The notes beneath the pieces were generated by a model. The model worked only from the letters and a program-made list of their open reading frames with translations. It was not told where the DNA came from and made no database searches. The position numbers were made by a program, and so were the translations under genes. This document shows, one piece after another, positions 47,930 to 56,616 of a DNA stretch of 64,000 nucleotides (the first letter of the stretch is position 1; each line of letters begins with the position of its first letter). Location of the stretch: the NCBI RefSeq assembly GCF_019207085.1, contig NZ_JAATOM010000006.1, forward strand, positions 186,001-250,000, in the 5' to 3' direction. Source of the DNA: Variovorax sp. dw_308. GTDB lineage: Bacteria > Pseudomonadota > Gammaproteobacteria > Burkholderiales > Burkholderiaceae_C.

Positions 47930-50900
47930 ATGGGGCCAACAACGATCAAGCGAAGCACCGTCCTTGGCGGCATCACCAACCTCTCGGTGCTGGCGCCGGT
48001 CAAGAAAGGCATGGTGATCGGCTTCGAGCCCATCAGCTATCTCGAACGTTTGCGCAAGGTGCTCGACGCGCTGTACTCGGCGCGCCAGAACGTGCGCGAA
48101 TCGGAGCTGCTGCAGCCGGTGTTCCCTGATTCGGTCGGCCAGTTCGGCATCATCGACCACTTCCGCTATGCCCTGGTCCCGCCGGTGCCCGGCCTGCCGC
48201 TCGACGAGGCGCAGCCGGAAGACGGCACCTGGCGCCTGTCGCTCAACGTGACCTTCGACGGCGGCTGGGAGCCCTACATGCGGGTGATCTACCGAGACCT
48301 GGGCGAACTGCTCGACCTGCTGTTCTGCAACTGCGACGACTACCCCGGCTCCAAGACCTCGCGCTACGAGGACTATTGCGCCTGGGTGCGCCGCAACGAA
48401 GTCGCGGGCGGCACCTTCTATGCCGATTCGGTGATGCCGCTGGGCGACCACGAATACCTGGCGGAAGTGGAGAAGGCGCAGCGCGAAGGCGGCGGCGACG
48501 CGACCACCGACGCAGCCATCGCCAGGCTGGCCCTGGCCTCGGAGCCGAAGGCGCGCAAGGACGCGCAGGACCGCGCGCTGAGCGGCGGGCTGAAGACCGT
48601 CGTCAGCGCGCTGGTGCTGCCCTTGCGCACCCTCACCGGCCTGTACCGGCTGTCCGTCTACTTCCCGCCGGGCGACGCTGCCAACCACGATGGCGACCGG
48701 GGCACGCTGCGCCGTTTCGCCCAGTCGGTGCTGCGAGGCTCCATCGACCTGATGACCTTGCTGGACAAGCCCAGCACCCCGGGACATGCCGATTGGGTCG
48801 CTGCCCAGGCCAAGCTGGTGCCCTACGCCGACCAGCTGAAGTGGCTGCTGGGCGCGTCCCCCGCGACCTTGCCGGCGCCCGCCGACCCGCCCTTCGATCC
48901 GGCGCGGATCCAGAGCCACATCCTCACCAACAAGGAACCCGTCACGCATGCCTGCGTCGTGTTGCTGCGCGTGAAGGACCCCGCGCTGGCGCGCAGCTCG
49001 CTCTCGGCGCTCGCGCCCCGCTGCGGCGTGCTGGCCGGCACCGGCATCGCCTTCACCGTCGGCTTCACGCATGCGGGGCTGGCGGCACTCGGGATCGCGA
49101 AGTCCCGCCTCGCGGGCTTTCCGCAGGAATTCGCCGAGGGCATGGAGGCGCGCAGTTCGCTGCTCGGCGACGTGCGCGCCAACCATCCGGACCGCTGGAA
49201 CCGGCCGCCGGCCTGGCGCCATGAAGACAGCGGGAACCGGGTCGACATGAAGGCCGTGCACGTGCTCGTGCACCTGCGGCTGCGGGACCCGAAGAATTCC
49301 TCGTTCGGGTTGCACCCGCTGCTGGCGGCCGAGGTGGATGCACTGGATGCGAAGTCCGGCCTGCGTGTGCTCGCCGTCCAGCCGACCTTCGCCGTGCGCA
49401 ATGCGCAGGGCGAAATGGCGGGCCACCTGAACTTTGCCGATGGCATCAGTCAGCCGAGGATCGACCCCACCATGGCCCCTGCGGCGGACCCGCCCCCGCC
49501 ATTCGACGATCGGGTCTGGCCCGGCGAAGTGCTGCTCGGCCATGCCAACAACCGCAAGGACCCGGCGAACCCGGGCATCGACCCGTTGCGGCTGGACGGC
49601 ACCTTCGTGGCGGTGCGCAAGCTGCGCCAGAACATGGACACGCTGGACGCCGCCATGTCCGGGCACACGCAGCCCGAGCGCGACGACCTGCTGAGCCGCA
49701 TGATGGGTCGGCAACGCGACGGCACGCCGCTGGTGCCGCTGCCGCCCGGGGCCGGCCAAAACGACTTCAACTACGACAAGGCCAGCGACGCCTGCCCCTA
49801 TCACTCGCACATCCGTCGCGCCAACCCGCGCGACCGCCGGCAATACACGCCACGCATCATCCGCCGGGGCATGTCCTATGGCCCGCCGGTGGCCACCGAC
49901 CCGTCCGCGGAGCGCGGCCTGGTGTTCATGGCCTATTGCGCCAGCCTGTCGGAGCAGTACGAGACGCTGCAGCGCTGGATCACCGGCGGCAACAGCAGCG
50001 GCGTGGGCTCTGCGCAGGGGGACGCCTTCCTGCGCGTGCCGCAGATCGGCGAGAAGTACACCTTCCGCTACCTCGACAAGAACGGCAACGTGGCCCGCTT
50101 CGTCCTCGATGACAAGCCGCTGGTGCACCTGGAGTGGGGCCTGTATGCGTTCGTGCCGTCGCTGGCCGCACTGTCGACGCTCGATGCCTGGCAGGCAGAA
50201 CTGCCGAAGGCCTGCAAGCCCGCCGATCCGCCCCCGCCGACCGCGGAGCAGCTCGAAGAGGCCGAGCGGGAGCAGGTGCGGCAGCGGCTGGACGACCCCG
50301 ACAGGGCGCCGGCCGCCTGGAAGCTCGTGCGCGAGGGCGCCAAGGACGCCCCGGCCTGCACGGCCTACGGCCACCTGCTCGGCACCTACGCCGAGGTGCT
50401 GGACGTCATGAAGGACGATGGCATCCGCTACTCGGTCCAGGGCTACGGCGATCGCATGGATCAATCGATCGGCCTCAACCTGCTGGGCCTGGACGGCGCC
50501 AGGCACACGGCGCAACTGGCCCTCAACACGGCTGTCCTGAACATCGATGAAAAGACCGCCTACAACCGGACACTCGCCGTGGTGAAGGGCCTGCTCGCCG
50601 ACGCCACGAAGTTCCCGGACCTGCCCTCGCCCCTCAAGGATGACGTGGTCCGGCGACCGGTCGACACGTTGACCCTCGCAGACTACGTGATGGCCGCGCT
50701 GTGCACCCACTGGATCGGGCTGCCGGAGGCGCACGGCACGTACATGGTCCCCGGCGGCCGCGTCGAGGAGAACCCTCCGACGCCGCGTTGCCCGGGCAAC
50801 TTCGCCACCGCATCGCGCTACATCTTCTCGCCGCAGCCGCGCGACGGGGTGGAGAAAGAAGGCCGGGCCCAGGGCAAGGCGGTCCTGAAAGCCGTGCAGG

Positions 50901-51664
50901 ACTGGCTCCGCGAAAACGGCGCCGCCGGATTGGGCTCGCTCGCCCAGGAGATCCTCGCCGGCCTGAACAAGACCTCCACCACGCCGGTTTCCGTCACCGA
51001 TCCGATCTTCGCGCTCAACCTGGCCGGCGTGCTGCTCGGCTTCCCGCCCACGGTGGAAGGCAACTTCCTGCGCACCATGGAGACCTGGATCAAGGAAGAG
51101 ACCCTGTGGGAATGCCAGCAGGCGCTGTTCGACGCCACCGGCGGTGCGGAACCCAGCTACGACCAGGCCAACGCGGCGCTGCGCAAGCCGCTGCTGGCCA
51201 CCATGCGCAAGCGGCCCGTGCCGGAGATGCTGTGGCGCTGCCCGGTCGACGCCAAGGGGGCGGTCGACAAGCAGCCGAAGAACCACGTCGTGCTGGGCCT
51301 CACCTCGGCCTTGACGGACCCCGCGGCGCCCGACGCGCTGATGTTCGGCCGCAACCAGCCCGACGAGGCCGGCGGCAGCCCGTGCGCGCCCAACGAGACC
51401 GTGCATGGCTGCCCCGGCTACTACATGGCGATGGGCGTGATGCTGGCCATGTTCGCGGGCCTGCTGAACGCCGGCTCCCTGCGGCCGACCGGCTCGCCGG
51501 TGCTGCTGATCCTGACGCCGAAGCCGACGCCGACGCCGACCCCGCCGCCCGCCGGGTTGCCACCGACGACCGCACTGGTGGCCGAATTGGTATCGCTGGC
51601 CGCATCCGCACCCGCCATGGGCACGACTTCCGCCGCAGCCGATGAGACGCCTACCGACTGCTGA
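47930..51664 (+). CDS. DyP-type peroxidase fused to a cytochrome P450-like domain
   Basis: A 1244-residue fusion. Residues 1-320 form an unassigned alpha/beta domain (NVTFDGGWEPYMRVIYRDLGELLDLLF) that may be a second, degenerate ferredoxin-like peroxidase half. Residues ~330-790 are a DyP peroxidase: Asp504 in HLNFADGISQPRID, haem-ligand candidate His627 in CPYHSHIRRANPR, Arg646 in RIIRRGMSYGP. Residues ~800-1190 look like a P450: VVLGLTSALTDP then VHGCPGYYMAMG with the presumed thiolate Cys1161; the ExxR motif is not clear (PEMLWR). No signal peptide. AAGGAG at 47917-47922 decides the ATG at 47930. A tandem peroxidase/P450 acting on one substrate is inferred. Confidence 0.88.
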   Translation: MGPTTIKRSTVLGGITNLSVLAPVKKGMVIGFEPISYLERLRKVLDALYSARQNVRESELLQPVFPDSVGQFGIIDHFRYALVPPVPGLPLDEAQPEDGTWRLSLNVTFDGGWEPYMRVIYRDLGELLDLLFCNCDDYPGSKTSRYEDYCAWVRRNEVAGGTFYADSVMPLGDHEYLAEVEKAQREGGGDATTDAAIARLALASEPKARKDAQDRALSGGLKTVVSALVLPLRTLTGLYRLSVYFPPGDAANHDGDRGTLRRFAQSVLRGSIDLMTLLDKPSTPGHADWVAAQAKLVPYADQLKWLLGASPATLPAPADPPFDPARIQSHILTNKEPVTHACVVLLRVKDPALARSSLSALAPRCGVLAGTGIAFTVGFTHAGLAALGIAKSRLAGFPQEFAEGMEARSSLLGDVRANHPDRWNRPPAWRHEDSGNRVDMKAVHVLVHLRLRDPKNSSFGLHPLLAAEVDALDAKSGLRVLAVQPTFAVRNAQGEMAGHLNFADGISQPRIDPTMAPAADPPPPFDDRVWPGEVLLGHANNRKDPANPGIDPLRLDGTFVAVRKLRQNMDTLDAAMSGHTQPERDDLLSRMMGRQRDGTPLVPLPPGAGQNDFNYDKASDACPYHSHIRRANPRDRRQYTPRIIRRGMSYGPPVATDPSAERGLVFMAYCASLSEQYETLQRWITGGNSSGVGSAQGDAFLRVPQIGEKYTFRYLDKNGNVARFVLDDKPLVHLEWGLYAFVPSLAALSTLDAWQAELPKACKPADPPPPTAEQLEEAEREQVRQRLDDPDRAPAAWKLVREGAKDAPACTAYGHLLGTYAEVLDVMKDDGIRYSVQGYGDRMDQSIGLNLLGLDGARHTAQLALNTAVLNIDEKTAYNRTLAVVKGLLADATKFPDLPSPLKDDVVRRPVDTLTLADYVMAALCTHWIGLPEAHGTYMVPGGRVEENPPTPRCPGNFATASRYIFSPQPRDGVEKEGRAQGKAVLKAVQDWLRENGAAGLGSLAQEILAGLNKTSTTPVSVTDPIFALNLAGVLLGFPPTVEGNFLRTMETWIKEETLWECQQALFDATGGAEPSYDQANAALRKPLLATMRKRPVPEMLWRCPVDAKGAVDKQPKNHVVLGLTSALTDPAAPDALMFGRNQPDEAGGSPCAPNETVHGCPGYYMAMGVMLAMFAGLLNAGSLRPTGSPVLLILTPKPTPTPTPPPAGLPPTTALVAELVSLAASAPAMGTTSAAADETPTDC

Positions 51665-54640
51665 TTAGCTGGCCGCGCTCAGGGCCGCCCCGGCGGGCGC
51701 CGTCTCGCGCTCGTCGCGCTTGCCCGCCTCCATCGCCGACTGCAGCCACAGCGCTTCCGCGAGGTGCCAGCGCATGCCCATGCGCTCGAATCCGGCGATG
51801 GCAGCGTCGAGCAGGGCGTTCTCGCGCTGGCCGCGATGCTGCCAGGCGATCTCGGCGGCGCACAGTTGCGTGACCGCGATCTCGTGCGCCGAATCGCGTG
51901 CCCGCCCCGCCTGCATCGCGCGGTCGAGGTAGTGCTGCACGCGCTCAGGGCGGTGCGCCGAGACGCCGCGGGCCAGCGCGCGGTAGCTCATGGCCGCGCC
52001 CAGCAGGTCGCGCTGGCGGCTGCGCCGCAATGCCAGCGCGGCATGGCGGCGGACCTCGGCATGGCGTCCCGCGTGGGTCAGGCCTGCGGCCAGCCAGCCG
52101 TGGTTGAGCGAACGGAACAGGCCGCTCTGGCGCGGCTGCAGCCACGCCGTCACGTCGATGATGGTCTGCAGGCATTCCGGCCGGCGCGTCAGCATCCAGC
52201 TGGCGAAGGCATCCATGGCGCGCGCCACCGACAGCTGCGTGAGGCTGCGCGTAGCCTCGGCGAAGCGCCCGGATTCCCTGGCAGCGGCGCTCGCTTCCTC
52301 CCAGCGTCCCTGCCACAGCAGGACGGCGGCGTGCAGGCCATGGACCGTGTTGCCGATCTCGTGGGTGATGCCGGTGATGGAGCCCAGCGCTTCGTCGAAG
52401 CATTCATGCGATTCGGCGAACTGCCCGCGATCGCCGAGCAGGAAGCCCCGGCAGGACAGCGAGAAGGCCAGCCCGACATTGACATGGCGGCTGCTGCGAT
52501 GCTGCTTCTTCACGGCGATGGCCTCGTCCAGCAGCGCCAGCGCGCGGTCGTAGTTGGCGGCGGCGTGGTGCGCTTCGCCGAGCGCGGCCACCACCTGCAC
52601 CACCAGCTTTTCGTCCTGCGTCGCCCGCGCCTCGACCAGCGCCCGCTCGCAGTGCGCGACTGCCGCGCGGCCATCGCCCAGCCCATAGCTGATGTAGCCC
52701 AGCCAGTAGTGCGCGTGCCCGATGATCGACGCGTTGCCATAACGCTCGGCCAGTTCCACCGCGCGCACGTAAAGGGCCAACTCGCTGCGCACCGGGTCGA
52801 ACACGCAGACACGGCCCAGCCGGTGCGCGATGGAGACCCAGTGCAAGGCCACCGCCGGGCTCTCCGGCAGGCGGTCCAGTGCGGCCAGCGCCACCCGGTA
52901 CAGCGCGCGGGCGCGGTCGAGCGCGGAGGCCGACAGCGCCTTGTCGCCCGCCAGCTCGGCATAGCGGGCCGCCTGCACCGCATCGCCGCCGGCATCGAAG
53001 TGCATGGCCAGCGCCTCCAGGGCCTCGTCCTGCGCTTCTGTGGCGCTGTGCGCCTGCATGGCCTCCGCGATGCGCAGGTGCAGCGACTGGCGCAGATGCA
53101 GGCCGACCGATTCGTAGATGATGTCGCGCGTGATGCCGTGCTTGAAGCGCAGCGTTCCGGCCCGCTCGCCGGGGAAGATGAAGTCCTGCTCGGCCAGACC
53201 CAGTTGCAGGGGGCCATCCGCGCGCTGCCCGGTGATGCTTTCAAGCAGCCAGGCGGGGATCACGTTGCCGATCACCGCGGCTGCGCGCACCAGCTCGATC
53301 TGCGGCGCCGACAAGTGCTGCACGCGCGATTCGACCAGCCGGTTCAGCCAGCCGGCGCCCTGCGCCCGTCCCAGGCGCCGCCCGCCATCGCCGCGCGCGG
53401 CGGAATGGCACAGCTCTTCGAGGAACAGCGGGTTGCCATTGGCATGCCGGCAGATCTCCTCGGCCACGAACGGGTCGAGCACGTGCAGGCGCGCCGCGAT
53501 GGCGCGCCGGGCTTCATCGTCGGACAGCGGCGCCAGCTCGATGGTCTGGTCGGCCGCGACGGGCGCATTGGCAGCCGATGTGATGCGCGTGGACAGCACG
53601 ACCAGCAAGCGGCTGTCAGTGCGCTTGCGCAGCGCGGCCAGCACCTGGTGCGAGGCATCGTCGGCCCACTGCCAGTCGTCGACGAACAGCAGCAGCGGCC
53701 GTTGCCCGGCCAGCCGGGCGAACAGGGCATCGAAGGCGTCCGGCGTGTGAGGCTGCGCCTCGTCGGCCACCGCCTGCAGCATGTGGTGGAAGGGCTGCAG
53801 CGGCTCGGCGCCGAGTGCGCTTTCGCAATAGCCGCGCAGCACGGTGCACCCGCGCTGCACCACCCGGCTCAGGAAGTGCTCGACCAGTCGCGTCTTGCCC
53901 ATGCCCGGCGGCCCGGCCACGGCCACCGAACGGGTGCGCCCCTCCATGGCGTCGTCCATGGCGCGTTCCAGCAACGCGAGTTCCGCGCGGCGTCCGACAA
54001 AGGCGGTGGACCCGTGGCGCGACGAGGCGCTGAAGCTCTCCGCCAGGCTGGCGCGGGCGTCGACGCGGTACACCAGCAGGGGTGCGGCGCGGCCCTTGAC
54101 CTGCAGCAGTTGCGGCGGCCCGGTCACGAAGAAGCGACTCGCCGGACCGAGCGTCTCCTCGCTGACCAGGATCTCGTGCGGACCCGCGGCATCGGACAGG
54201 CGCGAAGCGACGTTGGGCACCGGCCCCAGCAGTTCGAAGCGACCCAGCTCGACGTCGCCGGTGCTCATCAGCACCAGCCCGGAATGGATGCCGGTGTGCA
54301 GGCAAAGGTGCCGGCCGGCCGGCAGGTAGGGCCGCAGGTCGCGGATGCGCTGGTGCATCTCGAGCGCTGCCGCGACGGCGCCGCGCCCGTCGTCCTCGCG
54401 CGTGACCGGATAGCCGAACATGGCCAGCAGGCCGTCGCCCTGCACGCGCACGACGATGCCGCCATGGCGCGGGATGGCATCGTGGTAGACCTTGCGCACG
54501 GCGGCGAGCACAGTCGCGTAGTGCTCGGCCTCCATGATCTCGGCCAGTTCAGTCGACTGGGAGAGGTCGGCAAACAGCAGGGTCAGGTAGCGCCTGCCCA
54601 GGGCCATGCCGGCCTTCTCCCCATGCGCATCGTCTTTCAT
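51665..54640 (-). CDS. Class III nucleotide cyclase / AAA ATPase / helical-repeat signalling protein
   Basis: A 991-residue cytoplasmic protein. Residues 12-185 are a class III adenylate/guanylate cyclase domain with the metal Asp in LLFADLSQSTELAE and VQGDGLLAMFGYP. An AAA/STAND ATPase follows, with Walker A GPPGMGKTRLVEHFL near 242 and Walker B LLLFVDDWQWADD near 317; the rest is TPR-like helices. No HTH is seen. The ATG at 54607 (MALGRRYLTLLF) has GGAGAAGG upstream and may be the true start instead of 54640. It ends back-to-back with the DyP-P450 stop codon. Confidence 0.88.
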   Translation of the reverse strand: MKDDAHGEKAGMALGRRYLTLLFADLSQSTELAEIMEAEHYATVLAAVRKVYHDAIPRHGGIVVRVQGDGLLAMFGYPVTREDDGRGAVAAALEMHQRIRDLRPYLPAGRHLCLHTGIHSGLVLMSTGDVELGRFELLGPVPNVASRLSDAAGPHEILVSEETLGPASRFFVTGPPQLLQVKGRAAPLLVYRVDARASLAESFSASSRHGSTAFVGRRAELALLERAMDDAMEGRTRSVAVAGPPGMGKTRLVEHFLSRVVQRGCTVLRGYCESALGAEPLQPFHHMLQAVADEAQPHTPDAFDALFARLAGQRPLLLFVDDWQWADDASHQVLAALRKRTDSRLLVVLSTRITSAANAPVAADQTIELAPLSDDEARRAIAARLHVLDPFVAEEICRHANGNPLFLEELCHSAARGDGGRRLGRAQGAGWLNRLVESRVQHLSAPQIELVRAAAVIGNVIPAWLLESITGQRADGPLQLGLAEQDFIFPGERAGTLRFKHGITRDIIYESVGLHLRQSLHLRIAEAMQAHSATEAQDEALEALAMHFDAGGDAVQAARYAELAGDKALSASALDRARALYRVALAALDRLPESPAVALHWVSIAHRLGRVCVFDPVRSELALYVRAVELAERYGNASIIGHAHYWLGYISYGLGDGRAAVAHCERALVEARATQDEKLVVQVVAALGEAHHAAANYDRALALLDEAIAVKKQHRSSRHVNVGLAFSLSCRGFLLGDRGQFAESHECFDEALGSITGITHEIGNTVHGLHAAVLLWQGRWEEASAAARESGRFAEATRSLTQLSVARAMDAFASWMLTRRPECLQTIIDVTAWLQPRQSGLFRSLNHGWLAAGLTHAGRHAEVRRHAALALRRSRQRDLLGAAMSYRALARGVSAHRPERVQHYLDRAMQAGRARDSAHEIAVTQLCAAEIAWQHRGQRENALLDAAIAGFERMGMRWHLAEALWLQSAMEAGKRDERETAPAGAALSAAS

Positions 54641-54873
54641 CGGAATCGGTATCCCACGGCTTCGGTGCAACGGTCGAATGGATCGACCGCCCGGCACGCT
54701 GTTGCTTGTTGCGCCAAGGGTCCGCCGGAATTTGCCACAAGTCAATCGGCTGTGCATCCGGCGTTTCGCGAGTCCGCGTCGGCGCAAGCCAGTTCGCGCG
54801 CGGCGCAGAAGGCGTGAAGATTCCGTAGCGAGGGCGCCGAGGTCGGCGTCCGCAGTAGGAATATTCACACCTT

Positions 54874-55590
54874 CTACAAGGCGGAGTGGCGGGCTAGGTG
54901 TACCTGATGCAAGGTGATCTTGCGCACCTCGGCCTGGCTGGTCTCGATGTGCGCGCGCAGCAGCATCGCGGCCTGGTCGCCGCGGTTGGCGCGAATGGCC
55001 TTGAGGATCTTGGCGTGTTCGTCGTAGGTGGCTTCGATGCGCGGCTGCATGGTGAAGTCGAGCCTGCGGATGATGCGGATGCGGTCGGTCAGGTCGCGGT
55101 GCACGCGGGTCATCTCGGCATTGCCGGCGGCCGCCACCAGCGCGCAGTGGAAGGCCTCGTCCCATTCCGCGACCTGGGCGTTGTCGGAACTGCGTTGCGC
55201 CTGCGGCACCAGCCAGATGGTGCCCAGCGCGCTGAGCATCTGGCGGTTGATGCGGCGATCGGTCTCGCAAAGGCGGTGCACGGCCGTGGTTTCGAGCACC
55301 ATGCGCAGGTCGTAGAGCTGCTCGAACTGGTCGAAGTCGAAGGGCAGCACGCGCCAGCCGCTGCGAAACAGCACTTCCACGAATCCCTCTTGCTGCAGCC
55401 TGAACAAGGCCTGCCGCACAGGGGTGCGCGAAACGCCCAGGCGCTCGCTGATCTCGTTCTCGGTGAAGCGATCGCCGGGGACCATGCGGAACTCCGCGAT
55501 GTCGCGCTTGAGTTGCGCATAGACCTCGTCGGCGCGTGTGCGGAACACGACGACGTCGGTGTCTGCGGTGGAGGCGTAGACGGCGGTCAC
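54874..55590 (-). CDS. GntR-family regulator with FCD domain
   Basis: A 238-residue FadR-subfamily regulator. The winged helix is RADEVYAQLKRDIAEFRMVPGDRFTENEISERLGVSRTPVRQALFRLQQEGFVEVLFRSGWRVLPF (residues 18-85). The all-helical FCD domain shows LRMVLETTAVHRLCE, WDEAFHCALVAAAGN and DEHAKILKAIRANRGDQAAMLLRAHIE, with the metal-site His residues. It ends the minus-strand ureide-type cluster, nine bases after an isochorismatase gene, and probably represses it. Preceded towards the cyclase gene by a 233-base gap with nothing recognisable. Confidence 0.92.
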   Translation of the reverse strand: MTAVYASTADTDVVVFRTRADEVYAQLKRDIAEFRMVPGDRFTENEISERLGVSRTPVRQALFRLQQEGFVEVLFRSGWRVLPFDFDQFEQLYDLRMVLETTAVHRLCETDRRINRQMLSALGTIWLVPQAQRSSDNAQVAEWDEAFHCALVAAAGNAEMTRVHRDLTDRIRIIRRLDFTMQPRIEATYDEHAKILKAIRANRGDQAAMLLRAHIETSQAEVRKITLHQVHLARHSAL

Positions 55591-55599
55591 CGAGGGATC

Positions 55600-56268
55600 T
55601 TAGGCGGGGTTCCGCAGGGCAGCCAGCAATGATTTGCTCGGCGCCGTCCAGCCGACGATGGCGCCTTGCGCGCGGATCATCTCGACGGCGGCGGCCTTGA
55701 ATTCGGGGAAGTAGCTTTCGGTGCAATCCTCGAGCAGCAGGCTGTCGTAGCCGCGATCGTTGGCTTCGCGCATGGTGGTCTGCACGCACACTTCGGTGGT
55801 GACGCCGGCGAACAGCAGGTGTGTGATGCCGCGCGCCTGCAGGATCTCGTGCAGGCCGGTGGCGTAGAAGGCGCCCTTGCCGGGCTTGTCGATGACGAGC
55901 TCGCCGTCGATGGGCGCGAGCGCGTCGATGATCTGGTTGCCGGGTTCGCCCATGACGAGGATGCGGCCCATGGGCCCTTCGTCGCCGATGCGCAGCTTGG
56001 GATTGCCGCGACCGCGCTTGGCGGGCGGGCAGTCGGACAGGTCGGGCTTGTGCGCCTCGCGGGTGTGGACGACGAGGCCGCCGGCCTGGCGCCACGCTTG
56101 CAGCACGGCCTGCGTGGCAGGCACGATAGCTTCGAGGAGCTTGACGTCGTTGCCCAGGGTCTCGCCAAAGCCGCCGGGCTCGATGAAGTCGCGCTGCATG
56201 TCGATGATGACGAAGGCGGTCTTCTGGATGTCCAGGGGATACGGGAAGGGAGCGGCTTCGATTTGCAC
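55600..56268 (-). CDS. Isochorismatase-family hydrolase, biuret-hydrolase-like (1)
   Basis: A 222-residue cysteine hydrolase. The triad is Asp in [15 protein letters not shown] (near 24), Lys in [13 protein letters not shown] (near 131) and Cys in [23 protein letters not shown] (near 164). The block [17 protein letters not shown] is shared with the second isochorismatase of this cluster and resembles biuret amidohydrolases. Together with the AtzE-type amidase it points to C-N bond hydrolysis of a ureide or biuret. Ureidoacrylate or N-carbamoyl compounds are alternatives. Confidence 0.9.
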   Translation of the reverse strand: MQIEAAPFPYPLDIQKTAFVIIDMQRDFIEPGGFGETLGNDVKLLEAIVPATQAVLQAWRQAGGLVVHTREAHKPDLSDCPPAKRGRGNPKLRIGDEGPMGRILVMGEPGNQIIDALAPIDGELVIDKPGKGAFYATGLHEILQARGITHLLFAGVTTEVCVQTTMREANDRGYDSLLLEDCTESYFPEFKAAAVEMIRAQGAIVGWTAPSKSLLAALRNPA

Positions 56269-56440
56269 TTTCGTCCTTTGGAGGTGGTCAGGCGGGCTTG
56301 TCAGTGGCGCGGCGATGGGTCAAGGTGCGGTCGCTGTTTTCGAGGTTGGCAGGTGGCGGGTGGCAGGGACGTTCGGGTGGCAGGGACGCTCGGCGTGCGG
56401 GGACCGGGGGCGGTGACGTTCGGGGGTGCGGCAGCGGGCT

Positions 56441-56616
56441 GCATGCGAAGTGCTCCGGGGGCCTTCACTGTGCCGGCCGCTTCGCGGCTGCCCTGCAGTG
56501 CTCGCGTCCGGCGGGGTCCACATGAACTCGCTTCGCTCAGACAGCATGTGGCCCTGATCCGCCGAACGCTGCGCGCTTCGGCGGCACAGAGGCGGCGCCC
56601 GGAGCACTTCGCATGC
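56441..56616. repeat. Repeat element with 23-base terminal inverted repeats
   Basis: The ends GCATGCGAAGTGCTCCGGG (56441 on) and its reverse complement (ending 56616) match at 22 of 23 bases over the full arm. Inside are further small palindromes (CCACATG...CATGTGG). There is no transposase. Size, inverted ends and the setting suggest a MITE-like or REP-cluster element; its right half lies inside the ABC ATPase reading frame. Confidence 0.7.

Noticed and set aside
47804..51406. 1200-codon open frame on the minus strand opposite the DyP-P450 gene
   Set aside because: It is a GC-rich antisense shadow: the plus strand has a ribosome site and intact haem-enzyme motifs, while the minus translation is Arg/Gly/Ala-rich without domains.
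56441..56616. Insertion sequence
   Set aside because: It has inverted ends but no transposase frame and no target duplication that I could confirm; recorded only as a repeat element.
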